Source: Rhodospirillales bacterium
GTDB lineage: Bacteria > Pseudomonadota > Alphaproteobacteria > Rhodospirillales > Casp-alpha2
Direction of reading: 5' to 3'
Length of the DNA stretch: 64,000 bases
Assembly: GCA_017640505.1 (NCBI GenBank)
Contig: JAEPQO010000005.1
Location: 186,001-250,000 of the forward strand
Both the position numbers and the translations under genes were made by a program. Shown here in pieces: positions 19,301-27,423 of the stretch. A model generated the notes under the pieces. It ran no database searches, was not told the origin of the DNA, and was given only the letters and a program-made list of their open reading frames with translations. Position 1 is the first letter of the stretch. Each line of letters starts with the position of its first letter.

Positions 19301-22300
19301 CGTCAGTGCCGCGGGTTCTGCAGCCGTGACACTGAATATGGGTTTTTCAATCTTGATCGTGTCCGGCAACCCCGGCACCGCGAGCGCGGGCAGCGCGAAC
19401 GAGATATCCAGACCTTCGAGCGCTTCTTTTTTTGGGGCCTTGCGGTTGAACGTCTGCGCACTGATCGTGCCGACGATGGGCAGGACCGTGTCCTTCAGAC
19501 CGGCGGACGCCATCAGCGCGCCCATGCCCTGCGATCCCTTGATTTCGAAATCCGCCAGCAGGTTGAACCCGGCCTTTAGATCATAGGTGCTCTTGGACGG
19601 ATCATTCTTTGCCGCGTCCGACAGTACCTTGGCGAGGTTGTCGCGGATGTGCTGCGGAATGGTGGCATCGTCATGCTTAAGACCGGCGCTCTTGTCGGGC
19701 ACGATCATCATCGAAAGGCTGTCCACTTCGACACCATCAAGCGCGGAGCCCGCCGAGCCCGGCACCAGGTCGGCAAACGCCAGCTTGTCGAGCGTTACCG
19801 CCATCACGGCGAAATCGGCACCTGCCGGATGGAATGCGGCAATCTCGCCCGGCGTCTTCTTTTCGCCGAAGGTCAGATCGGCCACCAGCGTGTCTCCGGT
19901 CACTGTCACCTTGGTCAGTGCCACCGTATCCATGCCCGGCACGTCTCGACCGGCGACGTCCTTGGCGGAAATGCCGTTCGCGCCGCCGTCAAGGACAGCG
20001 ATGTATGTCGTTTTGCCGTCGACTTTCCGGATGTCCGTGTTGAACGACACCTGCGCCGCGTTGAGGTCCGCCGAACCGTCCAGCTTGAAATCCCAATTAC
20101 CGGCGTCATAGACACTTGCAAGATCGAGAGATTTGACCTCCAGTCCCTTGAATTCAAACAGCCCCGACGGGTCCTTTGCCGATCCGACGAGATCAACAAC
20201 GCGCTTGCCCTGCGCGTCCTTGCCCGTCATCAACAGCGCCGCGAAGTCATGCGTTCCCTTGCCCGCCTGCATCTGCAGGTCGGCGCCGATAACGACATAC
20301 GGTGCCTGGAGCTCGCCCTTGGCGACGTCACCCGCTGCTGCCGTTAATGCCTCGGGCGCCGTTTCGGTCACCGCGAATACGGGCTTGGCGATCTTGATGG
20401 TATCCGGCAGGCCCGGCACCTTGAGGTCCGGCAGCGCCACATTCAGATCGAGCCCCTTGAGGCTGTCCGCCTTCGGCGCCTTCGGGTTGAACGTGTTGGC
20501 GCTGACGGTGCCGACGATGGGTATAACCGTTTCGGTCACACCCGCGGATTTCATCAGGTCGCCCATGCCGCCCGATGCCTTGATGTCGAGATCGGCCAGC
20601 ATATTGAAGCCCTCGGTGAGGGTGTGATTGGCCTTGTCGGGATCATGCGTCGCCGCGTCGGCGATCACCTTTTTCAGGTTGTCGGAGATATGCGCCGGAA
20701 TGGCCACATCGTCCGGTTTCAGGGCGGCAGCCCCCTTGGGCACGATCACCAGCGACATGCCGTCGACTTCGACACCGTCCAGCGCCGACCCGGCCGAGCC
20801 CGGCACGAGATCGGCAAAGGCCAGTTTGTCGAGGGTAAAGGCCAGCGTCGCCCCCGTCTGGTCGGCAACGTGGAAGGCAGCCAGTTCACCCGGCGTCTTC
20901 TTGTCGCCGAAAACCATGTCTGCAACAAGGTTGCCCCCCGTGACCGTTACTTTGGTCAGCGCCACGGCATCGAACCCGGGCAGGTCAGTGCCCGCCACGT
21001 CCTTGGCGGAAATACCGTTCTGGCCGCCGTCCAGGACGGCTTCGTAAACCGTTTTGCCGTCGACCTTCTTGATATCCGTGTCGAACGTCAGCTGCGCACT
21101 GTTCAGGTCGGCGGAACCGTTGAGCTTGAACTCCCAGTTGCCGGCGTCATAGACGCTGGCAAGGTCGAGCGTTTTGACAGCGAGGCCCTTGAACTCGAAC
21201 AGACCGGAGGGATCTTTCGCAGAGCCAACCAGATCGATCACCCGCTTGCCCTGGGCGTCCTTGCCGGTCATCAGCAGCGCGGCGAAATCGTGCGTGCCCT
21301 TGCCCGCCTGCATCTGCAGGTCGGCACCGATCGTCACATACGGCGCCTGCAATTCACCTTTCGCCACATTGCCGGCCGCCGCCGTCAGTGCTTCAGGCTG
21401 TGTTTCCGTGATCGCAAAAACGGGGTTGGCGATTTTGATGGTATCCGGCAGACCCGGCACCTTCAGATCCGGCAGCGCCACGTTCAGGTTGATCCCCTTG
21501 AGGCTGTCCGCCTTGGGTACGTTAGGCTGGAAGGTCGACGCGCTCACGGTACCGACGATAGGGATAACGGTTTCCGTGATCCCGGCCGACTTCATCATGT
21601 CGCCCATACCGCCGGATGCTTTGAGATCCAGATCGGCCAGCAGGTTGAACCCTTCAGCCAGTGTAAAATTGGCCTTGGTGGAATCATGCGTTGCCGCGTC
21701 GGCGATCACCTTCTTCAGATTGTCGGAAATGTGCGCCGGGATAGCCGCGTCGTCCGGTTTCAGGCCGGTGCCGCCTTTGGGCACCACGACCAGCGACATG
21801 CCGTCAATTTCGACGCCGTCGAGCGCGGAACCGGCCGAGCCTGGGACGAGATCGGCAAAGGCCAGCTTGTCGAGCGTGAATGCCAAGGTCGCACTGGTCT
21901 GCGTGCCGACGTGGAAGGCGGCGAGCTCACCCGGCGTCTTCTTGGCCCCGAACACCATGTCGGCAACGAGGTTCGCACCCGTCACGGTGACCTTGGTCAA
22001 CGCGACCGTGTCAAAGCCCGGCAGATCCGTCCCGGCGACATCCTTGGCGGAAATCCCATTCTGACCACCGTCCAAGACGGCCTCGTAAACGATCTTGCCG
22101 TCGACCTTCTTGATATCGGTTTCAAAGGTCAGCGCCGCCGCATTGAGCTGCGCGGCACCGTTCAGTTTGAAGTCCCAGTTGCCGGCATCGTAAACGCTGG
22201 CGAGATCGAGGGAACTGACCTCCAGCCCCTTGAACTCGAACAGGCCTTTCGGATCCTTGGCGGAGCCGATGAGATCGACAACACGCTTGCCCTGGGCATC

Positions 22301-25300
22301 CTTGCCCGTCATCAACAGTGCCGCAAACTCGTGCGTTCCTGCACCTGCCTGCATCTGCAGATCGGCGCCAATGGTGATGAAGGGCCCTTGCGATGCGCCT
22401 CCTGCGGCCTGTCCGGAAGCTACGCCCTTTGCGGCCTCGGTCAAAGCGTCGGGCGCGGTATCGGCAATGGCGAACACGGGCTTGGTAATCTTGATCGTAT
22501 CCGGCAGGCCGGGCACTTTCAGATCCGGCAGCGGCACGCTGAGATTCAGGCCCTTGAGGCTGTCCGCCTTCGGCACATTCGGCTGGAAGGTCGCCGCGCT
22601 GATGGTACCGACGACCGGGATCACGGTCTGCGTAACGCCGGCCGATTTCATCATGTCGGTCATGCCGCCCGATGCCTTCAGATCGAGATCGGCCAGCAGA
22701 TTGAAGCCTTCGCCCAGCGTCTGATTGGCACGCGTCGGATCGTGCGTCGCCGCATCGGCGATGACTTTCTTCAGATTGTCGGAGATATGCGGCGGGATCG
22801 CGGCATCGTCCGGCTTCAGTCCGGCACCGCCCTGCGGCACGACGACCAGCGACATGCCCGACACTTCGACCCCGTCGAGCGCGGATCCGGCGGCACCTGG
22901 CACAAGGTCTCCGAACGCAAGCTTGTCGAGCGTAAAGGCCATGGTCGCAGCGGTTTGCGAGCCGACATGGAAGGCCGCCAGTTCACCCGGCGCCTTCTTG
23001 GGACCGAAAACCATATCCGCGATCAGCGTGCCAGCGGTGACGGTGACCTTCGTCAGCGCGACCTGATCGAGCCCCGGCAGATCGCGCCCCGCCACGTCCT
23101 TCGCGGAAATCCCGTTCTGGCCGCCGTCGAGCACGGCTTCGTAGACGATCTTGCCGTCGACGTTCTTGATGTCCGTGTCGAAAGTCAACTGCGCGGCATT
23201 CAACGCTGCCGCACCGGCCAGTTTGAAGTCCCAGTTGCCGGCGTCATAGACGCTGGCGAGATCAAGCGAACTGACCGATAGCCCCTTGAACTCGAACAAG
23301 CCCTTCGGATCTTTGGCCGACCCCAGGAGATTGATGACGCGCTGGCCTTGTGCATTCTTGCCCGTCATCAACAGTGCGGCGAAGTCATGCGTGCCCTGCC
23401 CCGCCTGCAATTGCAGATCGGCGCCGATCGTCACGAATGGCCCTTGCCCTTGTGCCGCACCCTGCGACGATGCGCTTAGCGCTGGCGGTGCCGTTTCGGC
23501 GACGGCAAAGACCGGTTTTGTAATCTTCATGGTGCTCGGCAGGCCCGGCACCTTGAGATCCGGCAGTGGCACGCTGAGGTTCAGTCCCTTAAGGCTATCG
23601 GCCTTAGGCACGTTCGGCTGGAAGGTGGCCGCACTGATGGTGCCGACAACCGGAATAACGGTTTCGCTGACCCCGGCGGACTTCATCATGTCGCCCATGC
23701 TGCCCGACGCCGATATGTCCAGATCCGCGAGCAGGTTGAAACCTTCGGCCAGCGTGGCATTGGCACGCGCGGGATCGTGGGTCGCCGCGTCAGCAATGAC
23801 CTTCTTCAAGTTGGCGGAGATTTGCGATGGAATGGCTGCATCGTCAGGCTTTAACCCGCCACTGCCCTGCGGCACGACCACCAGCGACATACCGGCGACT
23901 TCGACCCCGTCCATGGCGGACCCCACGGCACCCGGAATCAAATCGCCGAACGCGACCTTGTCGATGGTGAATGCTAGTGTCGGCGTGTTCTGCGTGCCCA
24001 CCTTGAAGGCCGCGATCTCGCCCGGAACGTTCTTCGTGCCGAACGTGAAGTCGGCGACCAGGTGATCGCCCGTCAGTTCGACCTTGGTCAGCGCCATCCG
24101 GTCGAGGCCGGGAATATCGCGACCGGCGACGTCGCGTGCGGTGACCCCCTTCTGTCCACCGTCGAATACTGCACTGATGCGCGTTTCGGTGGCGGAGACA
24201 CGTTCACCCGCGACGGCGAGCGTGATGTCGGCATTGTTGAGCTTCGCCCCGGCCGTCAGCGCAAACGCCCAGGCGTCCTGCTGGTAGGTCGATGCGAGCG
24301 CGGCATTCTCGAGCGTTAAACCGGCGAAACTCAGACGTTTGCCGAGCGACGCGACGTCGACCGCGCCGTTGGCGACAATGGCGCCTTTCTCGGTATCATA
24401 GGTGAAAAGCGCTTTCGTGATATCGACGTCGAAGGCCTTCAATTCCTGCGCGGCGAGACCGAGTATGAAATCACCCTGGCCGTTGCCTTTAAGCGTGAAC
24501 GCCTCTCCGCTGACGGTGAACGGACCGATGGTGCTGGTCGACGGAATCACGGCGTTGATGTTCAGGTTATTGACGAAATCCGTACCATAGGTCCGTGCCA
24601 TGTTGGCCAGCGACGTCTTGATCTGCGCCGCGTTACCCAGCTGAGCACGCGCCGCCGTTGCCGCCTGCGACTGTGCTTCCTTGAACAGCGATGCGCCGAT
24701 TCCACCCCGGAGCGGCAGCTTCGTCGTCGGATTAAGCCCGACGGCACGCATCAGCGACGACAGTTCCTGTGCAATCCCGTTCAGCGGCATCTCCGCCGCA
24801 ACATTCATACCCGGCGACAGCGAGAAGTCGCTACGCGCAAGTGTCTGGAGATCCGTGAAAACGGCGGGGGGCGTACCGTCATCCGATGTCAGCGCGGGCG
24901 GCGCCGCAAATTTTGCAACGGCCCCCGGTGCATAAACGAAGGTCAGGCCTTCCAACTCGCCGATGGCGGCAAGGGGGGTGCCGGCAGCGGCAGGCATCAA
25001 CGACGCGAGGTTCAGTTTGGGCGTATGCAGAACCAGCAACGGCGCCTGCGCACCGGTCGGCGTATAACGGATAATGTCAAAACTGGCACCGCGGATTTCC
25101 ACGCTTGCGACAGCGGTTCCACCGGTGAACGTCTGAACGTTGGAAAGCGTGACGCCGCTTGCATCCGTGAGACCGGGCAGTGTCGTTCCCGTCGCCACCC
25201 CCATCTGCTTCAAAGCATCGCCGATGAAGTCAGCCAGGCTCACCGCCTGGGACGTCGCCGCACTGGCGCCGCCCGTCGTTCCCGTCTGCGTTGATTGTGC

Positions 25301-25381
25301 ACGAACGGGTTCCGGCTCGAATGAGAATACCAAGCAGACCAAACAGGCCCTTGCAAAGAGCCGTGTCACACACCGAACCAT
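13376..25381 (-). CDS. Giant exported repeat protein (~4,000 aa) with lectin-like C-terminus
   Basis: Function unrecognised. The start at 25381 gives a clean signal peptide (MVRCVTRLFARACLVCLVFS, cleavage near VRAQS); 29 upstream in-frame residues look unreal. Residues about 380-2,425 hold six tandem copies of a ~347-residue unit, each with landmarks KDVAGRD-PG, PGELAAFH, ALDGVEVDGMS, VPGLPDTIKI, GTHDFAALLMTGKDAQG and GLFEFKGL. Weaker beta-rich relatives continue to ~3,000. Residues ~3,000-3,170 are a charged coiled coil with a His/Tyr/Cys-rich patch. A Pro/Ala linker near 3,360 leads to ricin-type beta-trefoil-like repeats (~3,475-3,760: LCLGQNS, YCLRPGT, GYCLDVPDD, GHCLYPYD, each with a paired Cys and W). 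The last ~160 residues carry C-R-V and AGTWRGNQCGYY segments resembling DM9/DUF3421. It probably ends up outside the cell or on its surface. Confidence 0.85.
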   Translation of the reverse strand: MVRCVTRLFARACLVCLVFSFEPEPVRAQSTQTGTTGGASAATSQAVSLADFIGDALKQMGVATGTTLPGLTDASGVTLSNVQTFTGGTAVASVEIRGASFDIIRYTPTGAQAPLLVLHTPKLNLASLMPAAAGTPLAAIGELEGLTFVYAPGAVAKFAAPPALTSDDGTPPAVFTDLQTLARSDFSLSPGMNVAAEMPLNGIAQELSSLMRAVGLNPTTKLPLRGGIGASLFKEAQSQAATAARAQLGNAAQIKTSLANMARTYGTDFVNNLNINAVIPSTSTIGPFTVSGEAFTLKGNGQGDFILGLAAQELKAFDVDITKALFTYDTEKGAIVANGAVDVASLGKRLSFAGLTLENAALASTYQQDAWAFALTAGAKLNNADITLAVAGERVSATETRISAVFDGGQKGVTARDVAGRDIPGLDRMALTKVELTGDHLVADFTFGTKNVPGEIAAFKVGTQNTPTLAFTIDKVAFGDLIPGAVGSAMDGVEVAGMSLVVVPQGSGGLKPDDAAIPSQISANLKKVIADAATHDPARANATLAEGFNLLADLDISASGSMGDMMKSAGVSETVIPVVGTISAATFQPNVPKADSLKGLNLSVPLPDLKVPGLPSTMKITKPVFAVAETAPPALSASSQGAAQGQGPFVTIGADLQLQAGQGTHDFAALLMTGKNAQGQRVINLLGSAKDPKGLFEFKGLSVSSLDLASVYDAGNWDFKLAGAAALNAAQLTFDTDIKNVDGKIVYEAVLDGGQNGISAKDVAGRDLPGLDQVALTKVTVTAGTLIADMVFGPKKAPGELAAFHVGSQTAATMAFTLDKLAFGDLVPGAAGSALDGVEVSGMSLVVVPQGGAGLKPDDAAIPPHISDNLKKVIADAATHDPTRANQTLGEGFNLLADLDLKASGGMTDMMKSAGVTQTVIPVVGTISAATFQPNVPKADSLKGLNLSVPLPDLKVPGLPDTIKITKPVFAIADTAPDALTEAAKGVASGQAAGGASQGPFITIGADLQMQAGAGTHEFAALLMTGKDAQGKRVVDLIGSAKDPKGLFEFKGLEVSSLDLASVYDAGNWDFKLNGAAQLNAAALTFETDIKKVDGKIVYEAVLDGGQNGISAKDVAGTDLPGFDTVALTKVTVTGANLVADMVFGAKKTPGELAAFHVGTQTSATLAFTLDKLAFADLVPGSAGSALDGVEIDGMSLVVVPKGGTGLKPDDAAIPAHISDNLKKVIADAATHDSTKANFTLAEGFNLLADLDLKASGGMGDMMKSAGITETVIPIVGTVSASTFQPNVPKADSLKGINLNVALPDLKVPGLPDTIKIANPVFAITETQPEALTAAAGNVAKGELQAPYVTIGADLQMQAGKGTHDFAALLMTGKDAQGKRVIDLVGSAKDPSGLFEFKGLAVKTLDLASVYDAGNWEFKLNGSADLNSAQLTFDTDIKKVDGKTVYEAVLDGGQNGISAKDVAGTDLPGFDAVALTKVTVTGGNLVADMVFGDKKTPGELAAFHVADQTGATLAFTLDKLAFADLVPGSAGSALDGVEVDGMSLVIVPKGAAALKPDDVAIPAHISDNLKKVIADAATHDPDKANHTLTEGFNMLADLDIKASGGMGDLMKSAGVTETVIPIVGTVSANTFNPKAPKADSLKGLDLNVALPDLKVPGLPDTIKIAKPVFAVTETAPEALTAAAGDVAKGELQAPYVVIGADLQMQAGKGTHDFAALLMTGKDAQGKRVVDLVGSAKDPSGLFEFKGLEVKSLDLASVYDAGNWDFKLDGSADLNAAQVSFNTDIRKVDGKTTYIAVLDGGANGISAKDVAGRDVPGMDTVALTKVTVTGDTLVADLTFGEKKTPGEIAAFHPAGADFAVMAVTLDKLAFADLVPGSAGSALDGVEVDSLSMMIVPDKSAGLKHDDATIPQHIRDNLAKVLSDAAKNDPSKSTYDLKAGFNLLADFEIKGSQGMGALMASAGLKDTVLPIVGTISAQTFNRKAPKKEALEGLDISFALPALAVPGLPDTIKIEKPIFSVTAAEPAALTAAASGVAKGDLQAPFVVIGAELTMQAGKGTHEFDALLMTGKDAQGKRVVDLLGSAKDPKGLFEFKGLTVKTLDLASLYDAGAWDFKLDGTADLNSAQVTFDTEIKKVDGKVEYVAALSGGANGISAKDVAGRDVPGFDTVALTSVVVTGESLSADFIFGKNKTAGEIAAFHPAGADKAVIAMTLDKLAFSDLLPEAAGSPLDGVEVDELSMVVVPEKNAGLKPDDASIPTHIQANLSKILTDAGKDKGFTLAKDINMFAALGITGSTGMQDLMNFIGRDAKNPIPIVGAMSPQLFNAKAPKAKRFEGMDLDVPMPNLKLAGLPGAFSLKNTEFKIADKSPLGTAGLWVGLQSDMDADLLGSKIAFKTDVGFAKGEISMAASSEQELKKPFGIKWLDLKQLALALDYDKKTKTGELQFTSIPAKPFGKTTPEIEIELKEEGGKLTAGLLKIKEKVAFADLPILNKVKHADQFDFTFLEISTSGVAGGSELHGQQVDVAVFEQSEKWTFAVSDNGGGSGFKFDRIMPVLKKTPLKDFHLNDAALIFSESDIIGKVSDLPEVSQDIFKAIYGSATAQVNVKNGITVAANFSPGKSSGFAAKGLQGIGIHDDILIEGAVVDIFGEGTPGVDILVDIEQGPGGSKGASHSPKMAKFPGQVGFFVQYQADELDVGLAADVVLHVPKKEKLDLTTKLELQLDDKGFSVDIFMDLAGQWKNPFGIHGIELDEVAIKFGIDMEGEAVFGFRGKTILADGAEKIDIAAEMDFELEAAGLPDGVAMKGSISELGIPAIIDVAERLAGGKSTINISGDLPLPEYREVTFAFATPGVSDPQLGLIGSGFMLAGELFFLNRELGKVSLNAGTTGINMDAEIDPIDFKVVKLDKNTMKLDLGFKSLPKMEIDSEIEFLGAKQTVLASFDEGMMNMTFEDKIGGGIWDSKITLGMGVDAAHSAEPDIFIEGEVKEDFFKWLRDQAPAKVREFFNKLNADFEKAKSAINNAENTVRGWNNKISARKAVIQRERANADAALQRAEARVNSVRNDANHMHDEYEHHKHRCKWYRAWECAKEAYYWGRYGIEYAAYKVAEGVLHAAQSTVDHLPSELMDPQLDWLETKQAAAMAALELAKAAINGVEDADRWISSGLSTLLRDVGKTNALVIKEIFFEADMDGMIKGEPAILTMDLEIFGDDLGTQMFAFKLTDPVYDVEQLAFVPLHMVSELFQKYVPKSLKKLLGPVLTAINNEATKAEQKVYAELKNLPGLDLPPELKDALQSAWLNEENRKWDYAFNGHAPLRLQHPTMPHLDTAGRPLGWMVASNRYQDVMDDSTAGYVMLAQAPAPAGAPPAPANAAANDNKPAAGEFKPRNKVSLKRDKQAHVADRLKSYQEKRRQLLLHMMNRDKTFGDNVVQYQQAELQQRVANMNDEFVAYTDIHVPPGELFTEKLLVARHSKLCLGQNSANKTTFHPCSENPGGLLWTTKRVLIDRAGKIIPFNEDFATKWPSRVYAQLQHNGLCLTTPFHLTGTDTASIEAHSALLVKVAQGHPSSTDAHLSLAACRNDGRGQLWKVVKDTHDQDGVHGFKLQERDSAYCLRPGTVKANTKQSTKEVNGVFYPCTGVAHGTFELTTPNSDMPVWYDHNGVIKSDNGYCLDVPDDPQADASDKGSIVFLKECSDDEYDRWDYVVEYDKAVKIVNDFTGHCLYPYDQAEGAIAGAQHGQLVQRPCDGRYGQNWKMRVIPKQKWFQLEAVDKDKKATGTCMVADERNPGDKQVNVFVKSCNPASRGRWAFDHWKGTYQWTEWTQQNATTGGADDLSSIYWVSADSLQNNNKNGVCRVVIGDQNASNHAVYAGTWRGNQCGYYANGQIQNYDPSLPNGNDTIVEVLTGLDIDVSGATASWKSSSSGIPTDQQGQNETPPAPSYSAFLVGGDASHSAMYLCRVKLTNLWHYGYQSDGISCLTDAGNNVRTDMQVLVFDTVKNQDTSN
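18110..24250 (-). repeat. Six tandem ~1,040-base coding repeats inside the giant gene
   Basis: The landmark encoding PGE[LI]AAF recurs near 24,015, 22,985, 21,930, 20,885, 19,848 and 18,805, i.e. every 1,030-1,055 bases. The middle copies are closest to each other in protein and DNA; the first and last are more diverged, and in the last two units the sequence after AAFH changes to PAGAD. This is the pattern of array growth by unequal recombination. Unit edges are approximate. Confidence 0.85.
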
Positions 25382-25572
25382 CGTTTGCCCCCCAGGTTCT
25401 GTGATTATGTTTTTTTGGAAACCCGGTAAACGGGGTCGCCTAGGGGCTAGCCTAGCGCAAGCCGACACTCGCGTAATGTGATTTTCGTCACTTTTTACGT
25501 GCGAAACGTCGGCAACACGATAATTGCTAGTAAAAACCGCTGAAAATCAGGGCGCAGGTCCGGCATACAGAT

Positions 25573-25803
25573 TCAGCCCGCTTTCAGCACCTGGTCCCTG
25601 GTTTCGATGGAATCGACAATATCCCGTGCACAACGGAGCACGGCCAGCGCACCGCACGTCGACGGACAGTCCTCGTTCGCTGCGCTCGTCCGATCGCGCT
25701 TTTTGCATTCGAAACAGATAATCGCCGCGTCATTGAAAAGCTTCATCGCGACGCTCTCCATATCATTGATGCTCATGATCGTCTTGACGAGTTGATCCGA
25801 CAT
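25573..25803 (-). CDS. Small Cys-rich protein (76 aa), unknown function
   Basis: A 76-residue protein starting MSDQLVKTIMSINDMESVAM with GAGG upstream of the ATG at 25803. The second half has the cysteine pattern C-F-E-C then C-P-S-T-C and a later C (CFECKKRDRTSAANEDCPSTC), which could bind zinc or an iron-sulphur cluster. It lies 10 bases after the chemoreceptor fragment on the same strand and probably shares its transcript. I do not recognise a family. It ends 191 bases before the giant gene starts. Confidence 0.6.
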   Translation of the reverse strand: MSDQLVKTIMSINDMESVAMKLFNDAAIICFECKKRDRTSAANEDCPSTCGALAVLRCARDIVDSIETRDQVLKAG

Positions 25804-25813
25804 TTTACGTGCC

Positions 25814-26128
25814 TCACACAACCTTCCGGGCTGCTTGCAGGAATTCCTCAACCACACCACGCAGCGTTTCGGACTGCTGCGAAAGTTCCTTGGCGGCGGC
25901 ATTTACCTCAGCGGCGTTATTGCCGGTTTCATCCGCAGAGTTGGATACCTTGATAATATTCGACGTGACCTCGCCGGTCCCCTGGGATGCCTGTTCGATG
26001 CTGCGGGTGATCTCATTCGTTGCAGCACTCTGTTCTTCGACCGCTGCGGCGACGGTCGTATTGGCGTCCTCGATTTCGCGTACCTTGGTCGCGATGTTGT
26101 TGATCCCGGACAGGCTGTTCGCCGCCCG
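25814..26128 (-). pseudogene. Chemoreceptor (MCP) C-terminal fragment
   Basis: About 105 codons of the distal signalling helix of a methyl-accepting chemotaxis protein: VREIEDANTTVAAAVEEQSAATNEI, then the methylation-helix return ending FLQAARKVV. The ligand-binding, HAMP and hairpin-tip parts are absent. Upstream it abuts, in another frame, the head of a CheY-type receiver; the boundary near 26,130 looks like a deletion joint. It could be translated only if started internally (an ATG exists at 26146). Confidence 0.75.
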
Positions 26129-26129
26129 G

Positions 26130-26345
26130 CATTTTACGGAGCTCAACCAGACATTCCAGACCGTTCATGACGGGCATGTGCCAGTCCATCAGGATCGCGT
26201 CCGGCATCGCCTGACGACAGATTTCCAGCGCTTCCGCGCCGTTTTCGGCCTCAATCGGCTTAAACGACAGGTCGCTGAGAATGCTGGATGCGATCGAACG
26301 GACCGTGCGCGAGTCATCAACTATCAAGCAGGATTTTGTTTGCAC
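26130..26345 (-). pseudogene. CheY-like receiver domain, N-terminal fragment
   Basis: About 72 codons of a receiver: CLIVDDSRTVRSIASSIL with the acidic pair, and ILMDWHMPVMNGLECL with the phosphoacceptor Asp. After LRKMPGG the frame turns into non-receiver sequence (GEQPVRDQQHRDQ), which in the next frame reads as a chemoreceptor tail. The conserved Thr/Ser and Lys of the second half are missing, so it cannot act as a normal receiver. It starts 10 bases after the helical protein gene and is part of the same minus-strand run. Confidence 0.75.
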
Positions 26346-26355
26346 TTTCGGGGCC

Positions 26356-27423
26356 TCACCAAACTGATTCAGAATTGCTCGCTTTTTCGTCGAGCGACTG
26401 AGTAACCAACTTCCAATTTACCGCCGGCAGGAACCGAAGCGCCAGGAAACGATATGTTTCCATCGTCACTTCTTCAATCTCCTTCCGGTTCTGCTTACTA
26501 AGCTTACGCCACTTGCGTTCCAGTTCATCCCACGCAAGCAGCCGCCGTGCCAGATCGTCGCGAACCTTGCGGATGAATAGAATCTGCGAGTTCGCATTCT
26601 TCAGGACAGAGATGATCTCGCCGGTCTGCGCATCGATCTGCAGAAACTCGTACGAATACGATTGGATCGCCTGCTGCAGGAGCCGGAAAACACTCTGGGC
26701 GCTTTCCCGCGAAGTTTCGTCGTATTTCGATGCTTTGATGAGTTCATCGACCGTCGCGCGAATGCGCCTTACCTCGTTGAAAACCTCGCGCAGCGCTTCA
26801 ATATACGCGAGTTCTTCGGCGAACGTCTCGACAAGCGACACGACCTTTTCCTTGTCGTCACGCGTGTAACCGAGAGCCTCGGCGACAGAGACGAATGCGT
26901 CATCGACCTTCTTCTTGGTCTCGGGATCGTTCATCTGGCGGATCAGCTCTTCCGGGTCGGTGATCAGCTCTTCGCTACCACTCAGCCACGAAACGAGCTG
27001 CATCGTCAGACGATGGCGCGCAATCATGCGGTGCTTTTCCATGATCCGCCAGGACGCCTTGCCCGACAGAATCTCGCTCGGGATGGGATCGCCCATTCGC
27101 AAAGCGCATACGAACTCGAGCGACTTCGCGATCGTCTCGAGCATGATGTAGTCATCATCTTCGTGTTTAAGCTGGAGTTCGCGGATCACGCCCGGAAAAT
27201 GCATCGAGATCGTCTGGTCGGTCATTGGCACGACCATGACCGGATCTTCTTCGCCTTCGCGCGTTTCAAAGGTGATCCCGTCGGTAAAGGTAAAGAACGG
27301 ATTCTTGAAACTCACCGTCTCCGGCAACGGCCGCCGGTTCTCGCCGGCGGTCGACTCGTCCAAGTCCGTCAGGGGGTCAAATCCAGTGTCCATTTCTTCG
27401 GTCATTTTCGTCTGAGCTGTCAT
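26356..27423 (-). CDS. Uncharacterised helical protein in PAS/chemotaxis operon (355 aa)
   Basis: No family recognised. The first ~110 residues are acidic and mixed (MTEEMDTGFDPLTDLDES), with no signal peptide or membrane helix. From about residue 120 it is almost all charged amphipathic helix, including RHRLTMQLVSWLSGSEELI and a likely coiled coil around EALREVFNEVRRIRATVDEL. Its ATG overlaps the stop of the five-PAS gene by 4 bases (ATGA), which implies translational coupling and a shared function. It might be the partner or output of the PAS protein; this is inference from gene order only. Confidence 0.8.
   Translation of the reverse strand: MTAQTKMTEEMDTGFDPLTDLDESTAGENRRPLPETVSFKNPFFTFTDGITFETREGEEDPVMVVPMTDQTISMHFPGVIRELQLKHEDDDYIMLETIAKSLEFVCALRMGDPIPSEILSGKASWRIMEKHRMIARHRLTMQLVSWLSGSEELITDPEELIRQMNDPETKKKVDDAFVSVAEALGYTRDDKEKVVSLVETFAEELAYIEALREVFNEVRRIRATVDELIKASKYDETSRESAQSVFRLLQQAIQSYSYEFLQIDAQTGEIISVLKNANSQILFIRKVRDDLARRLLAWDELERKWRKLSKQNRKEIEEVTMETYRFLALRFLPAVNWKLVTQSLDEKASNSESVW

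Noticed and set aside
20624-23281. 885-codon plus-strand frame with internal repeats
   Set aside because: Repeats mirror the giant gene repeats; it is their antisense reading in GC-rich DNA.
18110-24250. Possible CRISPR or satellite array
   Set aside because: The period is over 1 kb and the whole array is coding; no short spaced repeats were seen anywhere in the window.
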